64,000 nt of DNA. It comes from Actinoplanes auranticolor. GTDB lineage: Bacteria > Actinomycetota > Actinomycetes > Mycobacteriales > Micromonosporaceae. Location of the stretch: positions 81,738 through 145,737 of the forward strand of contig NZ_BOQL01000036.1 in NCBI RefSeq assembly GCF_018332655.1, written 5' to 3'. The position numbers were made by a program, and so were the translations under genes. A model generated the notes under the pieces. That model was not told the DNA's origin and searched no databases. It saw nothing but the letters and a program-made list of their open reading frames with translations. This document shows, one piece after another, positions 15,799 through 23,937 of this stretch (its first letter is position 1; the number at the start of each line of letters is the position of its first letter).

Positions 15799-16916
15799 AT
15801 CTCTCCGAACGACTGGAGCCGGTGCTGGCCGCTGCCCGCGGCGCGTCTACCCAGGTCGACTCCGAGGGCCGTTTCCCGATCGAGGCGGTGACCGCGCTGC
15901 GCGACAGCGGCCTGCTCGGCCTGACCCTGCCCACCGACATCGGCGGCCTCGGCGCAGGACCAGTCGAGCTGGTCGATGTGTTGCGCCGGCTTTCCGCTGA
16001 GTGTGGATCGACCGCCATGGTCTACCTGATGCACATCAGCGCCACGATGGCGACCGCGGCGGCTTCACCGTCGGGCCGTCCCGACCTGCTCAAGCGATTG
16101 GCCGGTGGAGAGCTGCTGGCCACGTTGGCGCTGTCGGAGGCCGGTTCGCGCTCACACTTCTGGGCCCCGACATCGCAGGGCGAGACGACCGACGACGGGA
16201 TTCTGCTGACGGTCCGCAAGAGCTGGGTGACCTCTGCCGGGTACGCCGACCTGTACGTGGTGTCCACCCGAACCCCGGGCGCGTCGCAGGAACAGTGCGA
16301 CCTGTACGTCGTGCCCGCCGACGCTGACGGCGTCCAGGTCACCGGCGCCTGGCGGGGCCTCGGGCTACGCGGCAATGCCTCGGCGCCCATGACCTTCGGC
16401 CTCACCGTGTCGGCCGGCGACCGGCTCGGCGACGCCGGTACGGGTCTGGACCTGATGCTGCAAGCCGTGCTGCCGTGGTTCAACCTGGGCAACGCCGCCG
16501 TCAGCGTCGGGCTGGCCCGTGCCGCGCTGGACGCCGCCACCCGGCACGTCACCGGCGCGAAGTTGGAACACCTCGGCGACACGCTGGCGGCTCTGCCGAC
16601 GATCCGGGCCGCGCTGGCCAAGGCCGCGCTGGAGCTGGCCGCCACCACGGCGTACGTCGATGCCGCGGCCGTCAGTGTGGCTACGCCGGACGAGACGACG
16701 ATGCTGCAGGTTCTGGGGGTCAAGGCGGTTGCCAACGACGCCGCGCTGCACGTCACCGACGCCGCGATGCGCATGTGCGGCGGTGCGGCGTTCTCGGCCC
16801 ACCTCCAGATCGACCGCTACTTCCGCGACGCCCGCGCCGGGCACGTCATGGCCCCCACCGCCGACGTGCTCTACGACTTCTACGGCAAAGCCCTCACCGG
16901 CCAACCCCTGTTCTGA
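15795..16916 (+). CDS. Acyl-CoA dehydrogenase-fold flavoprotein
   Basis: A 373-residue protein with the ACAD fold: N-terminal helical domain (FPIEAVTALRDSGLLGLTLP, DIGGLGAGPVELVDVLRRLS), beta domain (LLATLALSEAGSRSHFWAPT, VRKSWVTSAGYADLYVVSTR) and C-terminal helices (MRMCGGAAFSAHLQIDRYFR, DARAGHVMAPTADVLYDFYG). The usual IYEGT loop is absent and reads MAPTADVL, so it may be a flavin monooxygenase of the DszC type or a specialised dehydrogenase. The ATG overlaps the preceding stop (ATGA). Confidence 0.85.
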   Translation: MNLSERLEPVLAAARGASTQVDSEGRFPIEAVTALRDSGLLGLTLPTDIGGLGAGPVELVDVLRRLSAECGSTAMVYLMHISATMATAAASPSGRPDLLKRLAGGELLATLALSEAGSRSHFWAPTSQGETTDDGILLTVRKSWVTSAGYADLYVVSTRTPGASQEQCDLYVVPADADGVQVTGAWRGLGLRGNASAPMTFGLTVSAGDRLGDAGTGLDLMLQAVLPWFNLGNAAVSVGLARAALDAATRHVTGAKLEHLGDTLAALPTIRAALAKAALELAATTAYVDAAAVSVATPDETTMLQVLGVKAVANDAALHVTDAAMRMCGGAAFSAHLQIDRYFRDARAGHVMAPTADVLYDFYGKALTGQPLF

Positions 16917-16988
16917 CGCCACTGACCCGCCCGTCTTGACCACTGTCTCCTTCCGTCCTGGCCGAAGTACACCGAAAGGCTCGTTACC

Positions 16989-17798
16989 GTGAATCAACCC
17001 CTGCTGGTGGGCGCCGTCGCTTACACCCCGAACGTCGTACCGATCTGGGAAGGCATCCGCGACTACTTCGCCGGCGGCCCGGCCGAGATGGACTTCGTGC
17101 TGTTCTCCAACTACGGACGTCAGGTCGACGCGCTGCTCGCCGGACACGTCGACATCGCCTGGAACACCAACCTGGCCTGGGTCCGAACGGTGATGCAGAC
17201 CGACGGCGCATGCCGTGCCCTGGCCATGCGCGACACCGACGCCACCTTCGCCACCGTCTTCGTCACCCGCACCGGGGCCGGCCTGCGCAGTTTGGATGAT
17301 CTCAAGGGACGCCGTCTCGCCCTCGGCTCCCGCGACTCCGCGCAGGCAGCCGTCCTGCCGGTGCACTACCTACGACAGGCCGGTATCGCCGACGACGTCG
17401 AACTCCTCCGCATCGACAGTGACCTCGGCAAGCACGGTGACACGGGACGCAGCGAACTCGACGCCATCCGGGCGGTTCTCGACGACCGGGCCGACGCCGC
17501 CGCGCTGGGCATCACCACCTGGGAGGCGATCGGTCGCGACGAGCTGATGCCCGGCGCCCTGCAGGAGTTCTGGCGATCGCCGCAATACTCGCACTGCAAC
17601 TTCACCACCCTGCCGTCCGTGCCTGCCGAACGCACCGACCCGTGGGTAGCGCAGCTGATGGCGATGTCCTGGGACGACCCCCACCATCGCCGCATCCTCG
17701 AGCTGGAGGGTCTGCGCCGGTGGGTGCCGCCGAGGCTGGAAGGCTACGAGTCGCTGTTCGACGCCGTCCGCGACCAGCAGGTCTCGGCACGCTGGTGA
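16989..17798 (+). CDS. PhnD/SsuA-like periplasmic-binding-fold protein without signal peptide
   Basis: A 269-residue protein with a type 2 binding-protein fold: LLVGAVAYTPNVVPIWEGIR, VLFSNYGRQVDALLAGHVDI, AWNTNLAWV, DDLKGRRLALGSRDSAQAAV. There is no signal peptide or lipobox, so it should be cytosolic. No ABC permease is nearby. Cytosolic members of this fold can be enzymes (THI5-type) or substrate carriers. GTG start with GAAAGG upstream. Its stop overlaps the radical SAM start. Confidence 0.82.
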   Translation: MNQPLLVGAVAYTPNVVPIWEGIRDYFAGGPAEMDFVLFSNYGRQVDALLAGHVDIAWNTNLAWVRTVMQTDGACRALAMRDTDATFATVFVTRTGAGLRSLDDLKGRRLALGSRDSAQAAVLPVHYLRQAGIADDVELLRIDSDLGKHGDTGRSELDAIRAVLDDRADAAALGITTWEAIGRDELMPGALQEFWRSPQYSHCNFTTLPSVPAERTDPWVAQLMAMSWDDPHHRRILELEGLRRWVPPRLEGYESLFDAVRDQQVSARW

Positions 17799-18787
17799 GC
17801 CGCATCGTGCTCGACCTCGTGGAGCGGCTCGGCATGACGCCGGTGGGCGGCATCGTCGAGCTGCCCGCCGCCGCCGCCGATCTACCGATCGTGTCGGCCT
17901 GGTGTGCCCACAGCGGTAACGAGCTGGTCTCCACCGCCGGTGGACTCGCCGTGGTGCGCCGGGGACGCGTCGACGAGGGACCGGCGGTGCGCGATGTCGC
18001 CACCGAGCACCGTCCCGGGAGCCGGCTGTGGCTCTACACCAACTTCGACTGCAACCTGGCATGTGACTACTGCTGTTCCCGGTCATCACCGAAGGCGCCC
18101 CGCCGTGCCCTGGGCCTCGACCGGATCACCCGTCTGGTGACCGAGGGCGCCGCCGCCGGAGTCCGGGAGGTGTTCCTGACCGGCGGTGAACCGTTCCTGC
18201 TACCCGACATCGACGCCGTCGTACAAGCCTGCACCGACCGGCTACCCACCACGCTGCTGACCAACGGCATGCTCTGGCGCGGCCGCCGCCTGCAACTGCT
18301 CCGGGCCATGCCCCGCGACCGACTCGCCCTACAGATCAGCTTGGACTCCGCCACCGCCACCCAGCACGACCGGCACCGCGGAGACGGCAGTTGGCAGCGC
18401 GCCATGACCGGCATCCGCCTCGCCCTCGACGAAGGTTTCCGCGTCCGCGTCGCCGCGACCGTCACGGCCTACGACAGCGCCGAGACCACCGCCCTGCACG
18501 ACCTGCTCGACGGTCTGGGCATCACCCGCGACGACCAGCTCATCCGGCCGGTCGCCCACCGCGGCTTCGCCGACGACGGCGTCGACCTGACCGTCGAAAC
18601 CCTGCTACCCGAGATCACCGTCACCGCCGACGGTGTGTACTGGCATCCAGTCGCCGCCGACCACCCCGACCAACTCGTCACCACCGAGCTGTTCCCCTTC
18701 GCCCATGCCCTCGACGAGGTAATCCGCCGTTTCACCACCTACCGGCACGCCGCCGACACCGCAGCCAGCCGATTCCCGTGCGCCTGA
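17795..18787 (+). CDS. Radical SAM enzyme with TusA-like N-terminal region
   Basis: A 330-residue protein. The cluster motif is CNLACDYC (in LYTNFDCNLACDYCCSRSSP, near residue 82), followed by VFLTGGEPFLLPDI, TTLLTNGMLW and LQISLDSATATQHDRHRGDG, all standard radical SAM elements. The first 65 residues (VGGIVELPAAAADLPIVSAW, then CAHSGNELV) resemble the second half of TusA sulfur carriers, but the CPxP cysteine motif is missing. No SPASM cluster is evident; the last cysteine is in the C-terminal FPCA. GTG overlaps the PhnD-like stop (GTGA). Confidence 0.88.
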   Translation: MSRIVLDLVERLGMTPVGGIVELPAAAADLPIVSAWCAHSGNELVSTAGGLAVVRRGRVDEGPAVRDVATEHRPGSRLWLYTNFDCNLACDYCCSRSSPKAPRRALGLDRITRLVTEGAAAGVREVFLTGGEPFLLPDIDAVVQACTDRLPTTLLTNGMLWRGRRLQLLRAMPRDRLALQISLDSATATQHDRHRGDGSWQRAMTGIRLALDEGFRVRVAATVTAYDSAETTALHDLLDGLGITRDDQLIRPVAHRGFADDGVDLTVETLLPEITVTADGVYWHPVAADHPDQLVTTELFPFAHALDEVIRRFTTYRHAADTAASRFPCA

Positions 18788-19232
18788 CGCCAACCGCCCG
18801 ACCATCCCGACGTCCAGGAACGTCACCGGCCGGCCACCCCTGCGCTTCACCGGCACTACCCTGAGGGCAGGGGCGACGCCGCGGTCCTGCCCGGCAAGGC
18901 CACCCTGCTGACCCGCCGTTGCTGGAGCGGCTCCGCTCATCCCTGGGAGACTCGACCCAAAATAGGGATACTGACGTTCGATGTTCTGAGTGAAACCGCC
19001 TGGTGGGTGACTCGCCCTGGTCAGCGCCGCGTAGCGCCGGCCAGGGAGATCCGACGGCCGCTGGCAGCGGTATTCTGTTCGCCCCGATGCCGTACGAGGA
19101 CATGGCGGAGGAGGTCACTCCTCACCTCGGGTCGTTCGGGCCAGAGTTTGCCGAGGGCGTACCACCGGGTTGTCTGCGTTCGCGCCGACGTACCCCTGGG
19201 GTTGGTTGAAGGTCGCCGGCGGCGACTGCCGG
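18788..19232. other. Intergenic stretch, no gene recognised
   Basis: Both strands hold only short open frames. One plus-strand frame (from 19003) contains APMPYEDMAEEVTPHLGSFG, which has no family I recognise. No clear terminator follows the radical SAM gene. The stretch may contain decayed coding sequence. Confidence 0.4.
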
Positions 19233-19754
19233 TCAGGTCGCGTCGCCCCTCCGGGAGTTGACCACGGTGAGCAGGCACTGCGCCATGCCGATCGCTTCGA
19301 GCAGCGTCAGCACCGGCGCACCGACGTCGAGCACCAGGTTCGCCGACCGCATCGACAAGGCGCTGCTCGTGGTCACCAGCGTGGCCACCGGGCGACCCGA
19401 CCGGTCGGTGATGGTGAAATGCTGGGCACTGCGGTCGCCGTCGGTCGTGAAGACCCGGCCGTCCGGCAGAGTCACCGTCCCCCGCCGGCGACCCGCATAG
19501 TCGATCAGGTAATCCAGGATGACCTCGGAACGCGGTCCGACCAGCCGGTGATGGTCGTTCGCGAAGCTGGTGGCGGCACCGGTGGCGAGCAGCGTCGTAG
19601 CTCCGCCATCAAGAACGTCGAACTGGTGCCGCTTGGACACGAACTTCCGGCGCAGCACCGCCACCGGAGTTCCGTCCCCCAGGGTGACCGCGGCAGTACG
19701 CCGGAGCGGGGACAGCAGGGGCAGCAGGAGCCGGCCGGTGAAGATCGAGTGCAT
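19233..19754 (-). CDS. LURP-one/Tubby-like hypothetical protein
   Basis: A 173-residue protein of beta-strand-rich pattern with repeated G-turns: LRRKFVSKRHQFDVLDGGAT, DYLIDYAGRRRGTVTLPDGR, FTITDRSGRPVATLVTTSSA. The alternation of short strands with DG/DRSG turns and the C-terminal helix LDVGAPVLTLLEAIGMAQCL resemble LURP-one-related (Tubby/scramblase-like) proteins. The assignment is tentative. It lies 24 bases after the small membrane protein gene on the same strand. Confidence 0.6.
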   Translation of the reverse strand: MHSIFTGRLLLPLLSPLRRTAAVTLGDGTPVAVLRRKFVSKRHQFDVLDGGATTLLATGAATSFANDHHRLVGPRSEVILDYLIDYAGRRRGTVTLPDGRVFTTDGDRSAQHFTITDRSGRPVATLVTTSSALSMRSANLVLDVGAPVLTLLEAIGMAQCLLTVVNSRRGDAT

Positions 19755-19778
19755 GGCGCCATCCTGGTCGATGGGCGA

Positions 19779-20249
19779 TCAGCGATTGCACCAGGCCCGG
19801 GCCGAAGCGGTGCGGAGCAGCAGCCCGCTGACGAGCAGGGCCAGCACTGCCAGCAGCCCACCCAGGATCCCCACGACGACAACGGGTTCGACCGGCGGCG
19901 TGATCAGCGACCCGAGCCGCGGCCCGAACAGCAGCATCGTCCCGGCACCACCGAGAAAAGCAAGCCCGACGCCCACGGCGAATCGCTGGGCCACCCGCCA
20001 CACGGTCGGGCCCCCGCGCCGGAGGCCACGGAGCAGGACACCGACGGCCACCGTGCAGCCGCCCAGGGCGAGCCAGTTCCCGGCGCCGCCGACCTCGGCC
20101 AGGAGCGCGATGTCAACGGCAAGCACGTACACCCACCAGAACGCGAACAGCAGCACGCTGGCGGTGATGCTGGGCGGTCGCCGCCCGGTGGCCGCCGGGC
20201 CGGGGCGCAACGACTCACTGATCATCGCCGGATCATACGGACCGGTCAC
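19779..20249 (-). CDS. Four-helix integral membrane protein, unknown function
   Basis: A 156-residue protein with hydrophobic segments ASVLLFAFWWVYVLAVDIAL, WLALGGCTVAVGVLLRGL, VGVGLAFLGGAGTMLLFG and VVVVGILGGLLAVLALLVSG. No family recognised. An internal ATG (MISESLRPG) eight codons later is an alternative start. It is probably cotranscribed with the LURP-one-like gene. Confidence 0.65.
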   Translation of the reverse strand: MTGPYDPAMISESLRPGPAATGRRPPSITASVLLFAFWWVYVLAVDIALLAEVGGAGNWLALGGCTVAVGVLLRGLRRGGPTVWRVAQRFAVGVGLAFLGGAGTMLLFGPRLGSLITPPVEPVVVVGILGGLLAVLALLVSGLLLRTASARAWCNR

Positions 20250-20644
20250 CAGGGAAAGCCTCGTGGCGTCACATGACCGCTACGGCACCACCCGCTCCTG
20301 ACCGGCGTCCGAGGCGGTGAGCAGGCGAGACCTGATCGACGTAGCGGTCACGGTCCTCCTCGGTGGCGGGCGGCGTCCCCCGCGCGACGTGCGCCAGCTA
20401 CGCATAACCGAGGTACGCGGTCAGGCGCTTGAGGACTGGGGCCCTCGCGACGATGGCCTCTTGAAGCAAGAAACAAGCCGGTAGGGCGTGACGACGCTAT
20501 TTCGTTCCTCCGCGGCCGCCGCGTTGTCATCGGCCCGGAATCAGCAGCACCGCTGGTCAGGATCGATACACCGCGGGGCGGTGGCACGCGGCGTCGCGGC
20601 TACGGCTGGGCCTGTCCGTTGGCGCTGCCGGTGCTCGGTGCCGG
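20250..20644. other. Intergenic stretch, no gene recognised
   Basis: No open frame here has family features or a convincing start. It contains some AT-richer patches around 20465-20510 (GAAGCAAGAAACAAGCC). It may hold the promoter region for the upstream minus-strand gene pair. Confidence 0.4.
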
Positions 20645-21256
20645 CTACGCCTTCCCCGGTGTCAAAGCGCCCAGGACGATTGTCGTAGCCGCGTGGGTGG
20701 TGGCCGTAAGCGTGCCCTGGTCCCGCCCGATGCGTTCGGCCGCGGACCGCATGACACCGGACAACAGCTCCACCGTCAGGGCGACGTCGTCGACATCGCG
20801 GAACTCACCCCGTGCGATGCCGTCCCGGACGACCTTCTCCAGCTCGACCACGACCGCATGGAACGGCGAGTCCGGCCCTTTCGGCGCCGCGACGTCCGGC
20901 AGCGCGGCGCCCGGCCGGAAGATCAGCTGCAGCAACCGGTCGGTGAAAGCCACCAGCACCAGCTCGATGATCTCGCGCAGCCGCTGCGCCGCAGGCTCGT
21001 CCACGCGGGCGGCGATCTCCGTCACCCGTACGGTCGTGGGCCGGCCGGCTCGCTCGGTCAGGGCCACGACCAGCCCGGTCTTTTCCCGGCCGTAGTTGTA
21101 GAGCGTGTTGCGCGCCAGCCCGGCCCGGGTCGCTATGTGGCCCATCGTGATGGTGTCGTAGTCGCGTTCGGCCAGGAGTTCCCGTAAGGCCGCGGCCAGA
21201 TCGGTCCACACCATCTCGTGGTGTTCCTCAATGCTGGCTCCCCGGATCCGCGGCAT
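20645..21256 (-). CDS. TetR-family transcriptional regulator
   Basis: A 203-residue protein with an N-terminal TetR helix-turn-helix: LLAERDYDTITMGHIATRAG, LARNTLYNYGREKTGLVVAL. The C-terminal domain is the helical ligand pocket (REIIELVLVAFTDRLLQLIF ... VDDVALTVELLSGVMRSAAE). It lies downstream of the SnoaL-like gene on the same strand, and the large palindrome at 21786-21818 is a candidate operator. Confidence 0.9.
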   Translation of the reverse strand: MPRIRGASIEEHHEMVWTDLAAALRELLAERDYDTITMGHIATRAGLARNTLYNYGREKTGLVVALTERAGRPTTVRVTEIAARVDEPAAQRLREIIELVLVAFTDRLLQLIFRPGAALPDVAAPKGPDSPFHAVVVELEKVVRDGIARGEFRDVDDVALTVELLSGVMRSAAERIGRDQGTLTATTHAATTIVLGALTPGKA

Positions 21257-21325
21257 GGGGGCATCCTCCCTTACCGGGCCGGGCCGACCGATCCCGGTTG
21301 ATCCCGGACGGGCGTGCCGCCACTG

Positions 21326-21763
21326 TCAGCCCGCCTGCATGGCAGCCAGCAGGTGAGCGTTCTCCTGGTGCGCCGCCGTCAGCTTGACGCGGCTCAGCCG
21401 CCAGCCGTCCGGCGTGCGCACCGCCTCGTTGTCGTAGAAGCCGACCACCAGCCACCGGTCCAGCTGGCCCGGCAGCCAGTGCTCGGCCCGTACGTGCGTG
21501 TGGATCGTCGCCCGGTCACCGTCGATCGTGATGACGTGGCCGGTGATCGCGTGGTGCGTCGCGGCGAAGGCCGAGAACGTCCCGGCCAGGCTCTGCGCGT
21601 AGACGTCGACCGGCAACGTCATCTCCGGGATGCCGGCGACCGACTCGAAGTCGAGGGTGACCGGGTCGGTGAAGACGAGCCGGGGTAGTTCGGTGAACTG
21701 CTTCAGGTCAGCGATGTCGGCGTACCGGCTCATCAGCTCGAAGATCTCCGCGCGATCATCCAT
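21326..21763 (-). CDS. SnoaL-like/NTF2-fold protein
   Basis: A 145-residue protein of the SnoaL-like (NTF2 cone) fold: IFELMSRYADIADLKQFTEL, VFTDPVTLDFESVAGIPEMT, THHAITGHVITIDGDRATIH, then TPDGWRLSRVKLTAAHQE. Members are isomerases, cyclases or binding proteins; the substrate is unknown. A GGAG-like box (TGAGGAGCCGAC) precedes the ATG. It was probably paired with the truncated SDR gene upstream on the same strand. Confidence 0.82.
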   Translation of the reverse strand: MDDRAEIFELMSRYADIADLKQFTELPRLVFTDPVTLDFESVAGIPEMTLPVDVYAQSLAGTFSAFAATHHAITGHVITIDGDRATIHTHVRAEHWLPGQLDRWLVVGFYDNEAVRTPDGWRLSRVKLTAAHQENAHLLAAMQAG

Positions 21764-21785
21764 GTCGGCTCCTCACAGTTTTGAC

Positions 21786-21818
21786 GACGACCTGTCGCAA
21801 ACGATACGACAGGTCGTC
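21786..21818. promoter_or_regulatory. Large palindrome, probable TetR operator
   Basis: GACGACCTGTCG (21786-21797) is repeated inverted at 21807-21818 with a nine-base spacer CAAACGATA. The core TGTCG-N11-CGACA with ATCGTTT inside resembles TetR-family operators. It sits 22 bases upstream of the SnoaL-like start. Without T-runs a terminator role is less likely. Confidence 0.5.
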
Positions 21819-21846
21819 GCAAAAAGACAGCGAGGAGTCGTTGTCC

Positions 21847-22541
21847 TCAGACGCTCGTGTATCCGCCGTCGATGAACCACTCGGCGCCGTTGACGTGCGT
21901 AGCGCTGCCCGAGGCCAGGAGCAGGGCCGCCGACGCGACGTCGTCCGGGTCGCCGAGCTGCCCGGTCGGTAGCGCGCTCTCCATCACCGTGGCGAAATCG
22001 CCCTGCTGGTCCTCGGGGACGAGGCCGAGCAGGCCGGGGGTCCGGACCGCCCCCGGGCTGAGCACGTTGACCCGGAAACCGTTCTCCCGGGTGTTGAGCG
22101 TCCAGCTGCGGGCGAAGTTGCGCAGCGCCGCCTTGGTCGCGCCGTAGACCTCCATGCCCCGGCTGGGGCGCACGGACGTGCTCGACCCGATGAGGATCAC
22201 CGAGGCCCCCCGCGACAGCAGGGGCATCGCCTTCTGCACCCCGAAGACCGCGCCCTTGACGTTCGTGGCGAACATGCTGTCGAACTGTTCCTCGGTGATG
22301 TCCCCGAGTACGGCCGGCACCGCGCCGCCCGCGTTGGCCACCAGGACGTCGATCCGGCCCGCGCGCCGCCTGATGACCTCGTACAGGGCGTCGAGCTCGG
22401 CCAGGTTCCCCACGTCACACCGCACCCCGACAGCCTGCGGTCCGAGCTCCGCGGCCGTCGCGTCGATCTTGGCCTGACGGCGGCCGGTGAAGAAGACCGA
22501 CGCCCCCTCGGCGACGAACCGCCGCGCGATGGCCAGCCCGA
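21847..22541 (-). pseudogene. Short-chain dehydrogenase/reductase lacking its N-terminus
   Basis: From IGLAIARRFVAEGASVFFTG onward this is a normal classical SDR: VLVANAGGAVPAVLGDI (NAG motif), ILIGSSTS, the YGATK catalytic YxxxK and the C-terminal ending THVNGAEWFIDGGYTSV. The first strand and the TGxxxGIG cofactor motif are missing: the frame breaks at about 22541, where GTCATCGGGCTG replaces the expected GGCATCGGGCTG. No start codon with a ribosome site exists upstream. It abuts a TetR fragment on the other strand. Confidence 0.75.
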
Positions 22542-22908
22542 TGACGACGAGCAGGCGTTCGAGCGACTCAGCGCCTATCTGCTGGGTCACGCGACCGCCT
22601 GTGCCGAGCGCCGCCAGCACGGCTGCCTGGTGGCCAAGGCCACGGCCGAGCTGACCGAGCACGACGAGGTGGTCTCGGCTCGCTCGCTGATCACCTTCGA
22701 GAACGTTCAGCTGGCCCTCGCCGCCGGCCTCGAAGCCTGTCAGCGCAACGGCGACATCGACCCCGCCGCTGATGCGCGGCAACTCGCCGGCCTGCTGCTG
22801 GCCGTGCACCGGGGCATCGAGGCCCTCGGCAAGGCCGGGTTCGACGAGAACGCCCTGCGGAGCATGGCGGAGACGGCCCTGGCCGCTCTCCCGCGTCCAC
22901 CCCGGTAG
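22542..22908 (+). pseudogene. C-terminal domain of a TetR-family regulator, 5' truncated
   Basis: The plus frame reads DDEQAFERLSAYLLGHATAC, then LVAKATAELTEHDEVVSARS and LAAGLEACQRNGDIDPAADA, RQLAGLLLAVHRGIEALGKA. This is the ligand-binding half of a TetR protein. The DNA-binding half is absent; upstream sequence is antisense SDR. A GTG at 22630 could in principle start a 92-residue product, but no ribosome site supports it. Confidence 0.7.
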
Positions 22909-22922
22909 CGCACGCGCCCGAA

Positions 22923-23843
22923 TCAGGTCGTCGTGCTGCGACCGCGAGCTGTCGGTGTGGCGCCGACCAGCAGTTCCTTCGCCGACCGGATGAACTCGGT
23001 GACCAGCGGGTCGGTGTCGGTGGTCCGGGTGGCGACGACCACGTGGCAGGGTTCGATCCCGTCGAGCGCAACGGTGGCCAGGCCGGGCCGCAGGCTGGAG
23101 CGCCGGTCGCCGGCCGGGACGACGGCGATGGCGGTGCCCTCGGCGATGGCCTCGAGCTTGTCCTCGTAGGTCTCGGCCAAGGTGGGGCCCACCGGCGCCG
23201 GTCCGCTGCCCGGACGGGGTTCGAGCCGCCAGAACGAGGTCCATGGCTCACCCATGCCGGTGCAGCCCACCAGTGGTTCGGCGGCGATGTCGTCGGCCGT
23301 GACCGACTCCTTCCCGGCGAGGCGGTGCGACGCGGGCACGAGCAGCACGCGGTCTTCGGCGTACAGCACCGTCACGTCGATGTCATCGGCCGCGAGTGGC
23401 AGCGGTGTGCGGGTGACCAGGGCGTCGACCTGCCGATCGAGCAGTGCGGAGGCGTCCGGCGAGCTGAGGTGACGGGTACGGACGTGGGCGCCGGGATACC
23501 GGTGGCGCAGGTTGCGTACCGCGGGTGTGATGACCAGATCGTCGGCGTACCCGATGGTGATCGTGCGCTCCGGCGCGGCTGCCCGGGCGGTGCGGACCGC
23601 CTGCTGAGCGCGGTGCAGCAGCTGCTGGGCCTGGGGCAGGAAGGCCGCGCCGGCGGCGGTGAGGCGGCTGCCCTGAGTGGTGCGTTCCAGCAGGCGTACG
23701 CCCAGCGTGTTCTCCAGGCGCTGGATCTGGCGGCTCAGTGAGGGCTGGGCGACCCGCAGCTCCTCGGCCGCCCGGGCGAAGTTCAGGTGCTCGGCGACGA
23801 CCGTGAAGTACCGGACCAGCCGCAGGTCCAGATCAGGCAGCAT
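22923..23843 (-). CDS. LysR-family transcriptional regulator
   Basis: A 306-residue complete LysR protein. The N-terminal helix-turn-helix is LDLRLVRYFTVVAEHLNFAR, AAEELRVAQPSLSRQIQRLE, GVRLLERTTQGSRLTAAG; the effector domain includes ITIGYADDLVITPAVRNLRH and a C-terminal lobe ending EFIRSAKELLVGATP. It is divergent from the SDR gene at 23938, its likely target. Confidence 0.92.
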   Translation of the reverse strand: MLPDLDLRLVRYFTVVAEHLNFARAAEELRVAQPSLSRQIQRLENTLGVRLLERTTQGSRLTAAGAAFLPQAQQLLHRAQQAVRTARAAAPERTITIGYADDLVITPAVRNLRHRYPGAHVRTRHLSSPDASALLDRQVDALVTRTPLPLAADDIDVTVLYAEDRVLLVPASHRLAGKESVTADDIAAEPLVGCTGMGEPWTSFWRLEPRPGSGPAPVGPTLAETYEDKLEAIAEGTAIAVVPAGDRRSSLRPGLATVALDGIEPCHVVVATRTTDTDPLVTEFIRSAKELLVGATPTARGRSTTT

Positions 23844-23865
23844 GCCCCCAGGCTAGTGCGGCGTT

Positions 23866-23880
23866 ATGCGTTTCCGGCAT
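23866..23880. promoter_or_regulatory. LysR-type binding box (ATGC-N7-GCAT)
   Basis: ATGC at 23866-23869 and GCAT at 23877-23880 form an interrupted dyad of the T-N11-A type in the gap between the divergent LysR and SDR genes. Confidence 0.5.
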
Positions 23881-23937
23881 GACGGCGTACGAAACGGGTC
23901 TTGGACGGCCGTGCCGGCCCGCTGCTGTCATTGCCGC

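Noticed and set aside
19003..19209. Plus-strand frame containing APMPYEDMAEEVTPHLGSFG
   Set aside because: No ribosome site, no family, and weak codon pattern; left as unassigned intergenic DNA.
22630..22908. Stand-alone 92-residue protein from GTG 22630
   Set aside because: It is the interior of a TetR C-terminal domain with homology continuing upstream of the GTG, so it is a truncated remnant.
21847..23244. Extended 465-codon frame through the SDR fragment into LysR antisense
   Set aside because: Homology to SDR ends abruptly at about 22541; the upstream part is antisense to the TetR fragment and in another frame of the LysR gene.
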